Source: Kryptolebias marmoratus (Eukaryota; Chordata; Actinopteri; Cyprinodontiformes; Rivulidae). Taken from it: DNA of 64,000 bases. Location of the stretch: contig NC_051436.1 in assembly GCF_001649575.2 (NCBI RefSeq), forward strand, positions 13,042,825 to 13,106,824, given 5' to 3'. How positions within the stretch are numbered: the first letter of the stretch is position 1; each line of letters starts with the position of its first letter. The translations under genes and the position numbers were made by a program. This document shows, piece by piece, positions 24,745 to 37,366 of the stretch. The notes beneath the pieces were generated by a model. The model did no database searches. It was not told the DNA's origin and saw nothing but the letters and a program-made list of their open reading frames with translations.

Positions 24745-27092
24745 GCAGAAGAAGCGCATAAAAGCTGCAACAAGTGCATCAGCTGGTTGAACCGGAGCCA
24801 GGGCTGGAGGTCAGGAGGAAGCAGCGGGAGGAGGATCACTGCTGACCGAAACACCGAGCAGGAACAAGCATGAGTCCGGCTGGGCTCGGACAAGGGAATA
24901 AAAGTCGGGTTTATGCATCATTTAGGACCACTACAGACACTGCCACTGTGATTTAGGACACCTGACAGCTGCACCTTCAGGACCAGGTGAGTTTTTTTTT
25001 ATTATTTTCTGCATTGATTCAAACAAGGAGAGGGTTTACAACACACACACCCGGCTCAGCTCATCAGTTATTAACCTGTCATATCATGTGTGACTGTTTA
25101 TATATATCAGTATAACAGCAGCTCAAATTAGGAGGACTTTGTGTCTTTTTAGGTGGAAAACAGTGCAGAGCTGGACACCATGTCACCAGGTGAGTCCCCT
25201 GTAAGCTCAGACCTTAACATGATTGGTTTTATCTTTATTTTATTTTAATTTGCCTCATGAATGATAATTATTATGATAAGGAGTTGGGTAAAGGGGGTAT
25301 CAGGGATGTAAACGTGAGCGACTCAAGAAGAAAACCACTTATCAAGCAGCCCTTGGACCTTGGTCTCTGATGCTGTGAGAGCCTCACCTTTCTGTCCTGG
25401 GCTCAGTTTGCTGTCCTTCCTTTTTGCAGTGACTCCATGAAGAAGCCACGTGCCGCCGACCTGCTGCTGCCTGGAGGTACCTGAGCCGCTCGTCCTCTCG
25501 CCGTCCTCCTCACAGGCTTCGCTCTGACCTCCTCTCTTGTGTGTTGATTTTCACAGATCCCTACACCGAGTGAGGTTAGTCTTTACGTGTTTCTGCTCGT
25601 GTCAGGTTAGTCAACGAGGCCGAGTCTCACTAGTCTCTCACCAGATCAGTTCCTCTTATAGTGTGTTGTTTTGTTTCCCACTGTTTGGATCCATTTTTAA
25701 ACGCTTCACAGCATCTATTTGCAGTTCTGCATCTGTTTTTAGTCATTTCACGGACGTGTTTCTGTTCTTGAAGAGGACATCAAGGATAAAACTGGGATGA
25801 AATGGGGCAAGACAGTAAGAAAAAGATGCCTGTAGTTGTTTTCTTGTTCGAAACTCCTCTCGTATTTAATCAGAACCAGATCCGAATCAGGAGAGTTAAG
25901 GACTAGTTGTTTTACAGCAAGTGTAAAACTTGGGTGGGTCGGTTTTAAAAGCCCTATAAAAATACGTGCAGCCATTTTCTCATTCAGAGCTTCATTCTCA
26001 CCTAATCAGATTGAAGTTAACTCTGGAAATCTGGAGCCTACTGACTTATTGCTGCTGTTCATCGAGAATAAAACTTAGTTGGATCGACACAAATAGAAAT
26101 ACCAGTAATTTATCTTGTATGGAGCAGTAATCTTGTATGGAGCAGTTTTTTCCATTCAAAACTCCCTTCATGTTTCGTTGAATCCAAGGTAATTCTGTAA
26201 ATCTGGAGCCTAATGAGCAGTAGAGACACTGACTTATCGTTGTTATTTGTCAATGTGCACGGACAAAAAAGTGCTAAAATTATACACATAGAGTCGTTCA
26301 TCAAGATTAAAATTTGGGCAGACTGGCACAGAGAAGTGCAATGAAATGAAATGTTGTCGTTTTGTCATTCAAAACTCCATTCAGATTTCATCCTATTTTG
26401 GGAAACTGTAAGTACGGAGCCTAATCACATGCAGAGACGGCGTCCTATCGCCGATACTCGTGCAGAAAGCTGAGGGAACCTGTCTGAGATGCGCGCCTCC
26501 TGGTCGAACTCTTCACACGCTGCAGACAGTGAACTCTGGAAATCATGTGACCCGCCGCCCTGCTGACGCACCAAAAACCGCACGTCTACGTGGCTCCGCG
26601 GGCGGCTCTGTCTGCGTCAGGTTTGCTCCCCCCGGCCTTATGGTTTCTGTTGAGGAGCCGGTGTTTTCAGGCATGTTTGCTCCTCTTCCTCCCCACCCCC
26701 CCTCTCAGTAAATACACTCAACCTTAAAAAGGCCATTTGCCGCGTGGCCTAATGGCTCTCCGATCCACCGAACTGCTCTCCCGTCCGGCAGAGTCCACAC
26801 CGGCGTTGTGTTATGTTTGTTCTTCTGTTAGAGCTCGTGGCATGTAAATATGTTTTCGTATGTCACTGGCTCTGAGGTGGGTTCAAACAATGCGGACGTT
26901 TGTTGTGCGAGAGGTTGGTTTCCACGGTTACGGCGTTGCTGATGTGACCTTGTGTGTTGCTTTTGCAGATGGTGGGAGATAAACGCTGATAACCGAGGGG
27001 AAAATCTGAATCGTCTGCAACGCATCGAGGCCAAAAAAAAACTTTTCTTGACTGAAATTTCCTCCTGAAAACTGATTAAACAGACTCGAGCA
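24745..27092 (+). promoter_or_regulatory. Probable promoter and 5' untranslated exons of slc7a7
   Basis: A TATA-like CATAAAAGC lies at about 24,758. A first noncoding exon would end at 24,986 (ACCAG before GTGAG). A small exon with good borders follows at 25,153-25,189, and a less certain one at about 25,430-25,477. The last 5' exon starts at 26,969 after TTTTGCAG and runs into the start codon at 27,093. The assignment rests on splice motifs only. The intron at about 25,480-26,968 contains a repeated ~190-bp block. Confidence 0.45.
25850..26460 (+). repeat. Three diverged copies of a ~190-bp tandem repeat
   Basis: Three head-to-tail copies share the words ATTCAAAACTCC (or ATTCAGAGCTTC), CTGGAGCCTAATGA and CTGACTTATCGTTG in the same order. 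Spacing is about 180-210 bp, and the last copy is truncated. They lie in the 5' untranslated intron of slc7a7. Confidence 0.6.
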
Positions 27093-30000
27093 ATGGCGTC
27101 CTACAGCCCTGCCGCCACGCACGAGGGGACCAACGGTGGCCCGCCGTCCGCGCGCTCCGAGGCCTCCGAGGAGTCCATGAAGCTGAAGAAGGAGATCTCC
27201 CTGCTGAACGGGGTCTGCCTGATCGTGGGCAACATGATCGGCTCGGGCATCTTCGTCTCCCCCAAGGGTGTGCTCATCCACAGCGCCTCCTATGGCTTGT
27301 CCCTGGTGGTGTGGACCATCGGGGGGATCTTCTCCGTGTTCGGCGCGCTGTGCTACGCCGAGCTGGGAACCACCATCACCAAGTCCGGCGCGTCCTACGC
27401 CTACATCCTGGAGGCCTTCGGAGGGTTCATGGCCTTCATCCGCATATGGACATCCCTGCTGATCATTGAGCCGACCAGCCAGGCGGTGATCGCCATCACC
27501 TTCTCCAACTACATGGTGCAGCCCATCTTCCCCACCTGTATAGCGCCGTACCTGGCCAACAGGCTCCTGGCTGCCGCCTGCATCTGTGAGTACGCGTTTC
27601 GGGAGCGTGCGTCGGGGACGGGGTTTCGTGTCTGTCGCAGTTTCACATCGGAGCACGTGAGCGTCTGGGACTGGAGAAGTGAAAGAGGGCGACGCCGAGG
27701 CTGCAGTCAGCAGGTCTCTCTGCTGACTTTGGGCGAAAGAGGAACCGATCCGCCCTTGAGTCTTAAGTTAGGAATGCTAAGGGGGAAAAAACGGTTTTGC
27801 TCAATTCAAGAGCTGCGGTTTGGAAATTCTGCTCGTGTGGGTGAAGTCATGGAAAAAAAGAAAAGAGACAGTTCCTTCATAAACTGAGACAAAATCTCGT
27901 CGCATAGACAAACAAAAAAAAACGTCATCAGCCTCTGAACCAAACACAGAGCACTTCTTAGGCTGCTAACACTGAAACAAAAAGCCAAAATCACACCAAC
28001 AGCTAATTAAAAAAATATATACATACGGACTATTTTTAGGTGCAGAAAGGTGAATGAGCAATTAATATCTTACCTGTTTTAGATAGCTCTGTGAATAATC
28101 TCAGTTTGGAGAAAAACAGTTTACACCCAGGACTCAGAAGCTAAAGATAATAAAACGACTCCTATCTCAGAAATTCAAAAACTGTTCATGCAAACGCCAT
28201 TTTATAAATCTTTACACCAAATTAATACAACCCCAATTCCAGTGAAGTCGGGACGTTGTGTAAAACATAAATAAAAACAGACTACGATGACTTTTCAACC
28301 TTTATTCAATTGAATACACTAAAAAGACAAGATATTAAATGTGCAAACGGATAAACTTTCTCATTTTTTTTTACGAATATTCACTCATTTTGAATTTGAT
28401 GCCTGCAACACGTTCCAAAAAAGCTGGGACAGGGGCAACGAAAGACTGGGAACGTTGAGGGATGCTCCAAAAACACCTGTTTGGATCGTCCCACAGGTGA
28501 ACAGGTTCATTGGAAGCAGGCGAGTGTCCTGGTTGGGTATGAAGTGTATTGGTGTAGATTCTCAGTCCTCCAGGACAAAAAGGATTTGCAAATCATCTTA
28601 TTCTGTTTTTATTTACGTTTCACACAACGTCCCGACTTCACTGGAATCGGGCTTGTATTTTTCTACCGGAATAAGTGCGTGGTGTGAAAACCAACACCGT
28701 TGTAAAGGTTTAAATTATTGTATTTTACATGAATTGCCATAAAATTTAGAAAGTTAGCGTGGTGTCCCATTTTCAGCTCGTCGGCACGGTCCGACCCACT
28801 TTCGAGGCGGATTTTGTTCTCTTAAAACAAATCCAGTCTTCAAAACTTGCAATTTAAACCTGTAAGTTTCTATGAATTTCACGTTAGCCATTAGCTCATC
28901 GGTCCAGTCATATTTAAGCTCTATTTCTCCAAACTGAGGTCGTTCAAAGAGCTATCTACAACAGGTGAGATACTATTTATTTGTGGCTTCTCCACAGAGC
29001 CCCACTTGAAAATGTTGAAGCTATCCTTTTAACTTTATTCCTCTTAGATAGACGCTCTCACCGTGCTTGTTTGTGATCAGCACCACTCAGTCAGCTGCCT
29101 ACCTGCCCGAAAGGAATTTCACGTGCAAACACACACTTGAATACGAGCGCACACACACACACCTGTTCCATGCACCGATAAGCAGAGCTCAGAGGAGGGT
29201 TTGATAGCTGTGAGGTAAAGTCCTCACTGCGAGGAGACTCTGACCTGAGAGGCTAACAGGCGACTGACAGCTCAGCACAAGAGCTCACCATAAAAACCTG
29301 CTTCCTGCCGCCGGCCATCTCACCGGGAAGAAAACCTGCCTCAGTTAGTTGAAAAACAAGGACAACAAGCAGCAAATACAGCCGCTGAGCGTCATACGGC
29401 ACCCTCACAGGATGGTGTTTGGTTTGAACACTCTGGAAGCTCAGACTTTTCCTTTTTGCTCATAAATTTCTTCAAATCGTTTTGATACGATAGGAAAGAA
29501 CGTGGAATATTGTGCAATATAAACACAGAATATCTTAAAAAAAACACTTCTCTCTGAAACGTTTAATTTCAGATTCTTTGTCGCTTGAACCCGTCAGAAG
29601 GTGAACAGTTCAGTTTCATTTCACGTTACTAAACTATTTTTCAAAATAAATAACTTCTTGTTGCTTTAGGTTGGAGTGTGTGCGTCTGATTAGTTTTAGT
29701 TTTTGGCGTTTTCGTTTTTCCGTGCCAGCTCCTCAACAAAGGTGTTTCTGGCAAAGTATTTTGTTATGTTTTTGGATTTTTTCCCCCTAATCTTTGCAGA
29801 AACGACAATAACGCATCTAAAATTATGTTGATCATAAAGTTATGCCCACTTTGGTCAAACCTTAAAATTATCGTTAAGCGAAATGCCATGCGGGGTTGTG
29901 AGATCCTGCGCAGTCTCTTAGCACTCAGAGTATGTGTTGAAGATGACCCTCAGCTACTACCACACCAAATTCTAACTCAATATCTGTAAAACTGTCTGAT

Positions 30001-33000
30001 TTGCAGTAATTTTTGTGTTTTTATAAGCTCCTATTGCTGTGACGGCCATGTTGAAATTGGCTTGATCTAACCTTCGGGCTTACACTGTGTGTTGGGGATG
30101 ACTCTCAGCTACTACCACGCCAATGATCAATATTTGAGAGTTTCATTAAAATCCGTCCTCTGGTTCGTTAAATATGTTACCTAGACGACAGACACATCTT
30201 TTTGCCTTTTGGCTGCACCTGATCTGAACCTTTTTTTAATTTATTTTAACCATACTCCCAAATCTTCGCAGTCGGCACGCCACACCTGTGCTCCCATGCG
30301 GCAGAGCCTCCTTCTCCATCGCCTCTGTTCGTGTTTTACCGTCCCCCGACTAGCCTTTCCTGTGGTGCTCAGAGCCCCGACTCTCCGCTGCGAAAGGCGA
30401 TGTCGCCGTGATCAAACCGACAGGAGAGGTCGACTACGGCCGCGTGTCGAGGTCTCTCAATTAACGTGGGAAGCAGCCACCGAGAAGAGATACAATTCAG
30501 ATAAAAGACGTCAGCTCGTTTGCGCAACGATTAATTTGACGTGTCAGCGTTTATTAAACTTGTGGCTTCAGGAGAACGACTCACACGAGAAGAAAATACT
30601 CCCCCACGTCACGAGGAGGGAGGTTTGATAAAATGTGGGGGCAGAAAAAAGGTAAAGTCGACGTTAACCTGTACGGGTTCTTACGGCGCCTACTTTTATG
30701 GACTCATGTGCAGATAAGAAGCCAAAGAAATAAATAAAAAGGGTCACAACAGGAAACAACAACAACATGTTTTTCAGCTCAAGGTTGGGAGCTCTTTTCT
30801 TATTAGCAGCTTAGATTGCTGGTCGGCGAGCTTACATCCACTCACTCATTCGATCGGTTTTGGTTAAAAAAATGTCCCCCTTCGAATTTTAAACCTCTCC
30901 TCCCCTGTCATGACTGTGCCTGCGTGTCTCTGCCGTCTTTTTTTTCTTTCTTGTGGTGTCTCGGACGTTTCAGCGTTCGCTTGTATATGTGCTGCTCTCA
31001 GCTGTTTCCTCGTCCGACAAACAACAGGCCGCTCCGCTTGAGTCAGCAGCAGCGTTTCCTTAAAGCGGCCACGCGGAAACACGCTGGCACACACTGAGAT
31101 TACAGAGCAAATGTCTCCGCTGACAGTGTGTGTGTGTGTGTGTGAGTAATGCATGTTTGGTCCCCCCCCTCTCTCCCACAGGCCTGCTGACCTTTGTGAA
31201 CTGTGCCTACGTGAAGTGGGGCACCAGGGTCCAGGACTTCTTCACCTACGCTAAGGTCATTGCTCTGATCACCGTCATCATCACCGGCCTGGTGAAGATC
31301 GGACAGGGTGTTTATTGCCTCGCCGTGCACAATTCACATCAATCATTAAGTGCTAACGCAGGTCCTCTGCTGTTAGCTAATTAAGAGCTGTTAATGATTA
31401 TTATGAAACCGTCGAGAAACAGTTAAAAAAAAATAAAAATTGATGACTTTTCTTGTTTTTTTTTTTTAAAAGAGGTTTTAATTTTCAGTTGAAAGGTTTT
31501 CTCAGTTCGAACTGAAAAGGTGCAGAAGTTCCACACTTTTAAAAATGCAAATCACTCTCCCTACCCTCCCTTCCGAGGGTAGTTAGGTGTGGTCCACGTG
31601 ATTTGGTGTTAAACTGACAGGGTTTGATCACAAGGACCAGATCAACAAGGACCCTACTGACCCTCAGGAGGGAAGGTGTGTGTGTAGGGGGGTGATTTGC
31701 ATGTGAGTTCTGCCGAGTTGCTGCTTGAACTCCACACTTTTGAGAGTGTGAATTGAGAAAGCTCCTGGGATGAGAAGCAAAATGTCTTCAAAAAACAAGA
31801 AAAGCATCCCAAAAAAAAAGAAGCAGTGAGGATCTACACCAACATATCATGGAGCGTTAACTTCCTAAAGTGGCTGATCTGTTTTCGTGTGTGTGTGTGT
31901 GTGTGTGATGCCGTTCTCCAGGATACACCCAGAACTTCGATGGCATGTTCGACGGCTCCTCTCGGGACCCCGGGGACATCGCTCTGGCCCTGTACTCCGC
32001 TCTGTTCTCCTACTCCGGATGGGACACGCTCAACTTCGTCACAGAGGAGATCAAAAACCCCGAGAGGTGAGCCGGGGGAGAAAACACGAACCTGACGTGA
32101 CGGGAGTTGTCTCTCTCCTGCTTCTAATCAAATCAAATAGACGCTCACTGGACACATTATTAGGCACGATCGCTCAAACAGCCAATCACATGGCAGCAGC
32201 TCAGTTTGTTCAGGCGTCTGGACGAGGTGCTCGCTGGATATTTTCAGACTATTCTCTCATTTCTACACGCTGCCAGGTGATTGGCTGATTGGTGTACCTA
32301 ATTATATGGCCGGTCAGTGTACGTTTAAAGGGCTAATCCCCCTGATAGTCCATGGAGCTGTGCCACCATTAAAGCTAAATATGTTCGATCTTTGATTGGA
32401 TTTCTAATATTTCCGCGGCTCTAACTGTGCTGTTGGATCGGGCTCAGACCTCCTGCTTGTGACACCAGGGCTGCAGAAATGATGCTTCCTTTATTTGATG
32501 AATAGATGCAGCGAGAACATGAGTTCCTGCTCACTGAAACCAGTCCTCAGGTTCTTAAACGGGTCAGCTGAATCCAGAGGGAACCTTCCAAAGCTGTGAA
32601 GTTTCTGTTTTTTCTTACCGACTCTCAACTATAGCACAGAAAGCAAACACTGCTTAAGCAAGGCTGTTTTGTAGGAATGTTATTAAGGCTCTTTTAGAGT
32701 GATGTCATCATTTTGTAAGTCTAAAGGTGTGGCTCTGCATCCTCCAGGAGAAGTCATGAAGTCGAATCTCAGTCTAGTGGTCGTGTGACGAAAATTTCAT
32801 CATTTTGTTCTCGTAGCAGTTTCGTCCGCCGCTCCTCGACACAAGGTCCTGGACGGTCTGCGCCAAGTCTCGTGTGATTGGTCAGAAGTTGTTTATGAGG
32901 AAAAGCCGGTGAGCTTTAATGGAAACATTTTGCTTCTGCTGCTCCTCTGAGAAGCTGTTAGAAAATCCAGCCGTCTTTACGACTGTTCCAGCAAAAACCT

Positions 33001-36000
33001 GTGAGCTTAAAAAGACCGCAGAGACACGGGCGGCTCGTCGTGGCTGCATGGGCCGGGAGGAAGTGCGCCTCGGGGCCGGGTGGCGTGGGGACACGTTCCC
33101 TTCATTTGCTCATTATTGTTCACTATCAAATTTGCAAACGCCAATCGGCGTGTACTGCCTCAGTCTGTTTAATAAACACGTCTGGTCGCAGTAAGGGAAG
33201 CAAACATCTGTACAAGGACAGGAGAGGTAAGAAGCCGGCAGGAAAAAAAACATTTTAACGCTGCAGGAGGAGGGAGGAGCTTCCTGGGCGTCCTGATCCG
33301 AGTGTCTTGTAGTGTCTCCCACACAAGTCCAGTCACAACTTTTCAGCTAACATGAGTCAAGTTTGTGATTATGAGACGGCACAAAGTGGCCCTGAGGCTT
33401 GCCGCCGGTTTGTTTCACTCACCTAACTGAAGGTCACAGACGAGAGTTTGGTACCAGAAGCTCTCTGGTTCGGACCGAGCAGGCTCTGGTTTCACGTTTC
33501 CTGAGCAGACTCAGAACCAGAAGGAACCTCAGTTCTTTTACTGGAATTTAAACAGCGAGCTCCTCGGAGGACAGGAGGAATTACGTCGCAGCTCCAGCTT
33601 CATTTAGGTTCACAATTTCTGCGTGACGAGACAGAACCGTCTGCCCGTTAGCAAAATATCTAACGAACCAGGGGGTGGGTTTTAATGAGGCTCTCAGAAA
33701 GCAAACATCGGCTGCTCCTCTACAGCTGATTAATGTTTGACGTCAACCCGATCCAAGATGGACGGCGCAGCTAGCTGGCCTCAGCAAACACAAGAATAAA
33801 GGGGACAGTAAAGTTTACTGTTATCACGTTGCTTTATTTGTCTTGTATCTTGTAGTTTTTTATCAAATCACTTGTTTTCTTGATACTGCAGCTTATCGTT
33901 TTGTTTTGTAGGTCATAGCTTTTTATTGTAAATTATCTCTTAATGGATCCTGCATTGTTTTCTGGTCTAAGTCAATCTGTTTACCTTGACCTTCTTCAAA
34001 AATTAATCTTGAATCCCAAGATACATAAAGTCCTCACATTTACTGAACTGTTTACTGTTCAGATTTAACAAGGTATCCCAGCTCAGGGTTCAGTTTTGCA
34101 AAATGGAGCTAAGAAAAGAAGCTGTTTCTCAAAGGAAATCTCTGTTTTTAAACCGCACGCCTCGCCTGAACACACACGGGGTATAATTAAGAACAAAAGA
34201 TTAATTTTGTTGTATTTTGATCATCATGTCGTGGTTTTCTTTAAATAATTTGTTGCTTCGTGCTGGTAAATTATACAAACCAGGACTAAAATACATGTTC
34301 CTCTTTACATTTAGATCATATTTAAAATATTTAAACATAATATCTTTATGTCCATCCATCCATCCATCCATCCATCCATCCATCCATCCATCCATCCATC
34401 CATCCATCTTCTACCGCTTATCCGGGGTCAGGTCATGGAGGCAACAGGTCCATGAGAGAAACCCAGACATCCCTCTCCAGCTCCTCCTGGGGGATCCTAA
34501 GACGTTCCCAGGCTAGAGAGGATACATAATCCCTGCAGGGAGTTCAGGTTCTGCCCTGAGACATACACAAAAAAACCTCCAAAGGGAGGCGTCCAGGAGG
34601 CGTCCTAATCAGATGTCACCTCAAATTTGCTTCAGCTAAAGATTAATTCTAAAAAGCCAAATAAGATGCCCCCCAGTGACTCATAAAACATAAAAAATGA
34701 TGCTTTTGATTAAATATTAAACAATAAGACTCAAACCAGAAATCAGAGTGGCTCAGAGGAAGAAAATAGTTTTTAGTGCCTCAGTGTTTGATTTGAACAG
34801 CCCAAAACACTGATGGGATGTGATCGAGTCACAAGTCGCTCTAAGTTCTCAGGCGGATTAAAAGACAAAACACTGCACCCTCCCCCTCACCCCCCCNNNN
34901 NNNNNNNNNNNNNNNNNNNNNNNNNNNNNNNNNNNNNNNNNNNNNNNNNNNNNNNNNNNNNNNNNNNNNNNNNNNNNNNNNNNNNNNNNNNNNNCTCCCC
35001 ACCCTCCCCTCCCCCTCTGAGCTGATGTGCTTCTCATCCAGGCCTAATCGAGTCTGTGTCTCAGCTCTTTGTCTCCCTCTGCTGTCCGTCTCTGTGAACT
35101 GCAGGAACCTGCCCCTGGCCATCGCCATCTCCATGCCCATCGTGACGGTGATCTACATCCTGACCAACGTGGCGTACTACACCATCCTCCCCATCAACGC
35201 CATCTTGGACAGCGATGCTGTCGCCGTGGTACGCGTCGGTCATTTTCAGGTGAAAGGTGCGGTCCACCCAGGCTTTTAAACCCGCCGTCGTTCCTTTCCA
35301 GACGTTTGCAGATGAGGTGTTCGGGGTGATGAACTGGACCATCCCCTTCGCTGTGGCTCTTTCTTGCTTCGGCGGACTGAATGCCTCCATCGTGGCCGCA
35401 TCCAGGTGAGTGATTCTGCTGCCTTTTTTGTTTTTATTTGTACTGCTTTATCTCTGCAGTAAGAGTAGGGAGCAGGTGGAAGGATGCAAGTCTGAATCTG
35501 TTTGTGTGAATGAGAGGGAGACGGGTGGAGCAGTGAAGCTGCGAGGGGTCGAGGGTTCTGAAGGTGGATGAGTTTAAGAACTGGGGGTGAAACGTTTAAA
35601 ATAAAGGGGGTCACGGTCAATGACCTCATCTATCACCATCCATCAGTCAGTAGATTCTGTCGTCACCACTTCCTGTTTGTGTCTCGAAAGGCTCTTCTTC
35701 GTGGGCTCCAGGGAGGGCCACCTGCCCGACTTCCTGTGCATGATCCACGTCCACCGCTACACGCCCATCCCCGCCCTGCTCTTCAACGTCAGTCCTCATC
35801 GTCTCAGCCGTCGTCGGTTCCACTCCGCGGCCGTCCGTGCCCAGACATCCCAGCCTGACTCGGTGTGCCTCTTGTTCTCCCCCCGCAGGGCTTCATGGCT
35901 CTCATATACCTGTGCGTCGAGGACGTCTTCAGGTTGATCAACTACTACAGCTTCAGCTACTGGTTCTTTGTTGGTCTGTCGATTCTCGGGCAGCTTTACC

Positions 36001-37366
36001 TGCGCTGGAAACAGCCGGACAGGGAGAGGCCGCTGAAGGTATGTCGGTTCAAAATGGTCAAAAGCTCGACACGTCAGCCGGCGCCACGGCGTCAAAGATG
36101 ATCGACGTTTCCCCTCGTCTCGCTTCCCTCCACAGCTCAGCCTGTTCTTCCCCATCGTGTTCTGCTTCCTCACCATCTTCCTGGTGGTGGTGCCTCTGTA
36201 CAGCGACACCATCAACTCCCTGATCGGGATCGGCATCGCCCTCTCTGGCGTGCCCGTTTACTTCCTTTGCTGCTACACTCCGGCCAACAAGAGGCCCGTG
36301 TGGCTGCGCAGCTTCATCGGTAAGACGGACACGAGGAAGAAAGTACATCCTCGTTAAATTCTGGTTTTTTTGTCTTCATGTTTTTATTATGTGGGATTTT
36401 GGCCCACTCCTGCTTCAGCTTGTTAAGGTTTGCTGGATTATAAGGGAAAGAAAACAGACCCGTCTTTTTGGAGGATACTGCACCGACGTATAAACGCCTC
36501 CACCGCCCGCCATGCACAGAGCCCTGCACGACTCTGAGCCTTAATGCTGCGAGCGGTGCAGCTTTGTAGTTTAACCAAAGTCGTACTAAAACATTATGAC
36601 TTTTTACATATATAAGGCGCTCCGGGTTATAAGGAGCACTGTCGTTTTTTGAGAAAACTGAAGGCTTTTAAGTGCGCCTTATAGTCCGGAAAATATTATA
36701 TTTAGTATAAGCTGATAAATTGTCAAACTTTGTGTAATCTGTCAGAGAGCTGCGGGATAAGAGGAACATCAGTTTTTGTCTTATTTTTTATTGAATATCG
36801 CGCTGATATCAGTTGTGATAAACCAACATTTCTCTGACTCGTCTCTTCCTGATCTGTCATCACAACATTTAAAACTCTGATTTAGGATCTCAGTCACCTT
36901 TACCTTAATCAGGTGAGGACGTCAGTAACCGCGAGGATCCGTCCGATCCAAATATATAAATATGTTATCGTCCCGTGGAGCAGTTTTTAGTGACGACACA
37001 CTGATCTGCTGCCATGTCTGAAACAATGACACGAAAAGCTTTGAGCTGATTATTCTGACATGTTTGATACTTATTAGGTACATTTATTACTACGTGTTGG
37101 TTCACTTTTTCAGATTTAGGGTTTAATTTATTTACTCCACCTATTTTTCCCCCATTCTTGCAGTTTTCTGTATAATCTAACAGTTAATTACATCTAAATG
37201 AGGTCATTCTGGTCAAACCATCTCCTGAAGATTTTCTTGGTTTTATTGATGTAAAGTTCTTCTAACCGTCCTCTTGTTTCTGCTTCTTTCAGCTAAATCT
37301 GGGATACTGATTCAGAAGGTCTGCTACTCGGTTCTGACCGAGATGGACAACGACAAATTGGAATAA
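27093..37366 (+). CDS. slc7a7: SLC7A7 (y+LAT1), light chain of a cationic/neutral amino acid exchanger
   Basis: y+LAT1 pairs with the heavy chain SLC3A2 (4F2hc) at the basolateral membrane and exchanges cationic for neutral amino acids with sodium. Nine coding exons join in phase: 27093-27585, 31182-31307, 31922-32066, 35105-35228, 35302-35405, 35691-35787, 35889-36038, 36136-36319 and 37293-37366. They give 498 residues against 511 in human. Residues 50-54 are the GSGIF substrate-site motif of TM1. Cys149 (FPTCIAPY) corresponds to the cysteine that bridges to 4F2hc. About twelve membrane segments are readable. The sequence [16 protein letters not shown] favours y+LAT1 over LAT2 (SLC7A8). The ATG is the first in frame after the 26,969 acceptor. 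A polyadenylation signal lies at about 37,931. Introns 1 and 3 are large and rich in transposon pieces. The gene is tail-to-tail with oxa1l. Confidence 0.95.
28030..29035. repeat. Inverted-arm (foldback) repeat split by a Tc1-type miniature element
   Basis: The left arm (about 28,045-28,130) reads GAGCAATTAATATCTTACCT and TCAGTTTGGAGAAAAACAGT. The right arm (about 28,880-29,025) is its inverse (CTCCAAACTGAGGTCGTTCA and ACAACAGGTGAGATACTATT). The same arm pair surrounds about 47,745-48,335 in ligase gene 1. A separate miniature transposon has inserted between the arms here. Confidence 0.5.
28228..28655 (+). mobile_element. Non-autonomous Tc1-like element with terminal inverted repeats
   Basis: The left end CAACCCCAATTCCAGTGAAG and the right end CTTCACTGGAATCGGGCTTG are inverted repeats extending about 50 nt. 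They are flanked by TA on each side (28,226-28,227 and 28,656-28,657), the target duplication of Tc1/mariner elements. The inside keeps terminal sequence only (GCTGGGACAGGGGCAACGAA) and no transposase. This is an internally deleted copy of a common teleost Tc1-like family. Confidence 0.8.
29880..30190 (+). repeat. Degenerate teleost interspersed repeat (two pieces)
   Basis: The words CTCAGCTACTACCACACCAA (about 29,950) and CTCAGCTACTACCACGCCAA (about 30,105), with AACTCAATATCTGTAAAACT between them, belong to the same family as the pieces at 11,712 and 51,835. Confidence 0.5.
32139..32321 (+). mobile_element. Miniature Tc1-like element in slc7a7 intron 3
   Basis: The left end CACTGGACACATTATTAGGC and the right end GTACCTAATTATATGGCCGG are imperfect inverted repeats of a well-known fish Tc1-like family. 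Just inside lies AGCCAATCACATGGCAGCAG. The length of about 180 bp leaves no transposase. A second, one-ended piece of the same family lies at about 43,197-43,400. Confidence 0.7.
34352..34640 (+). mobile_element. (CATC)n microsatellite joined to a LINE 3' fragment
   Basis: CATC units at 34,352-34,408 run straight into TTCTACCGCTTATCCGGGGT. Then come CATCCCTCTCCAGCTCCTCC, GATCCTAAGACGTTCCCAGG and GAGGCGTCCAGGAGGCGTCC, a degraded inverse tail of a common fish L2/Maui-like LINE. In this orientation the microsatellite is the tail of the LINE. Confidence 0.6.
34897..34994. other. Assembly gap in slc7a7 intron 3
   Basis: A run of 98 N within a C/CT-rich simple repeat, about 110 bp upstream of slc7a7 exon 4. 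The coding exons are unaffected. Confidence 0.95.
36595..36705 (+). repeat. Piece of an abundant miniature repeat in slc7a7 intron 8
   Basis: The words ATAAGGCGCTCCGGGTTATA and AAGTGCGCCTTATAGTCCGG are the hallmark of a widespread vertebrate DNA-transposon-derived repeat that reads 'ttataaggcgcac'. Only one end is clear. The intron (36,320-37,292) is otherwise unremarkable. Confidence 0.6.

Noticed and set aside
27586..27887. Extension of the first slc7a7 exon past 27,585
   Set aside because: The frame stays open by chance, but similarity stops at a perfect GTGAGT donor and resumes in phase at 31,182.
30209..30628. 139-codon open frame in slc7a7 intron 1
   Set aside because: No recognisable domain, atypical composition, no splice or promoter support, and it starts in repeat-derived DNA.
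27093..37366. Assignment of the transporter as SLC7A8 (LAT2)
   Set aside because: The TM1-TM4 region and the C-terminal half follow y+LAT1 (SLC7A7) much more closely, and the oxa1l neighbour agrees with SLC7A7.
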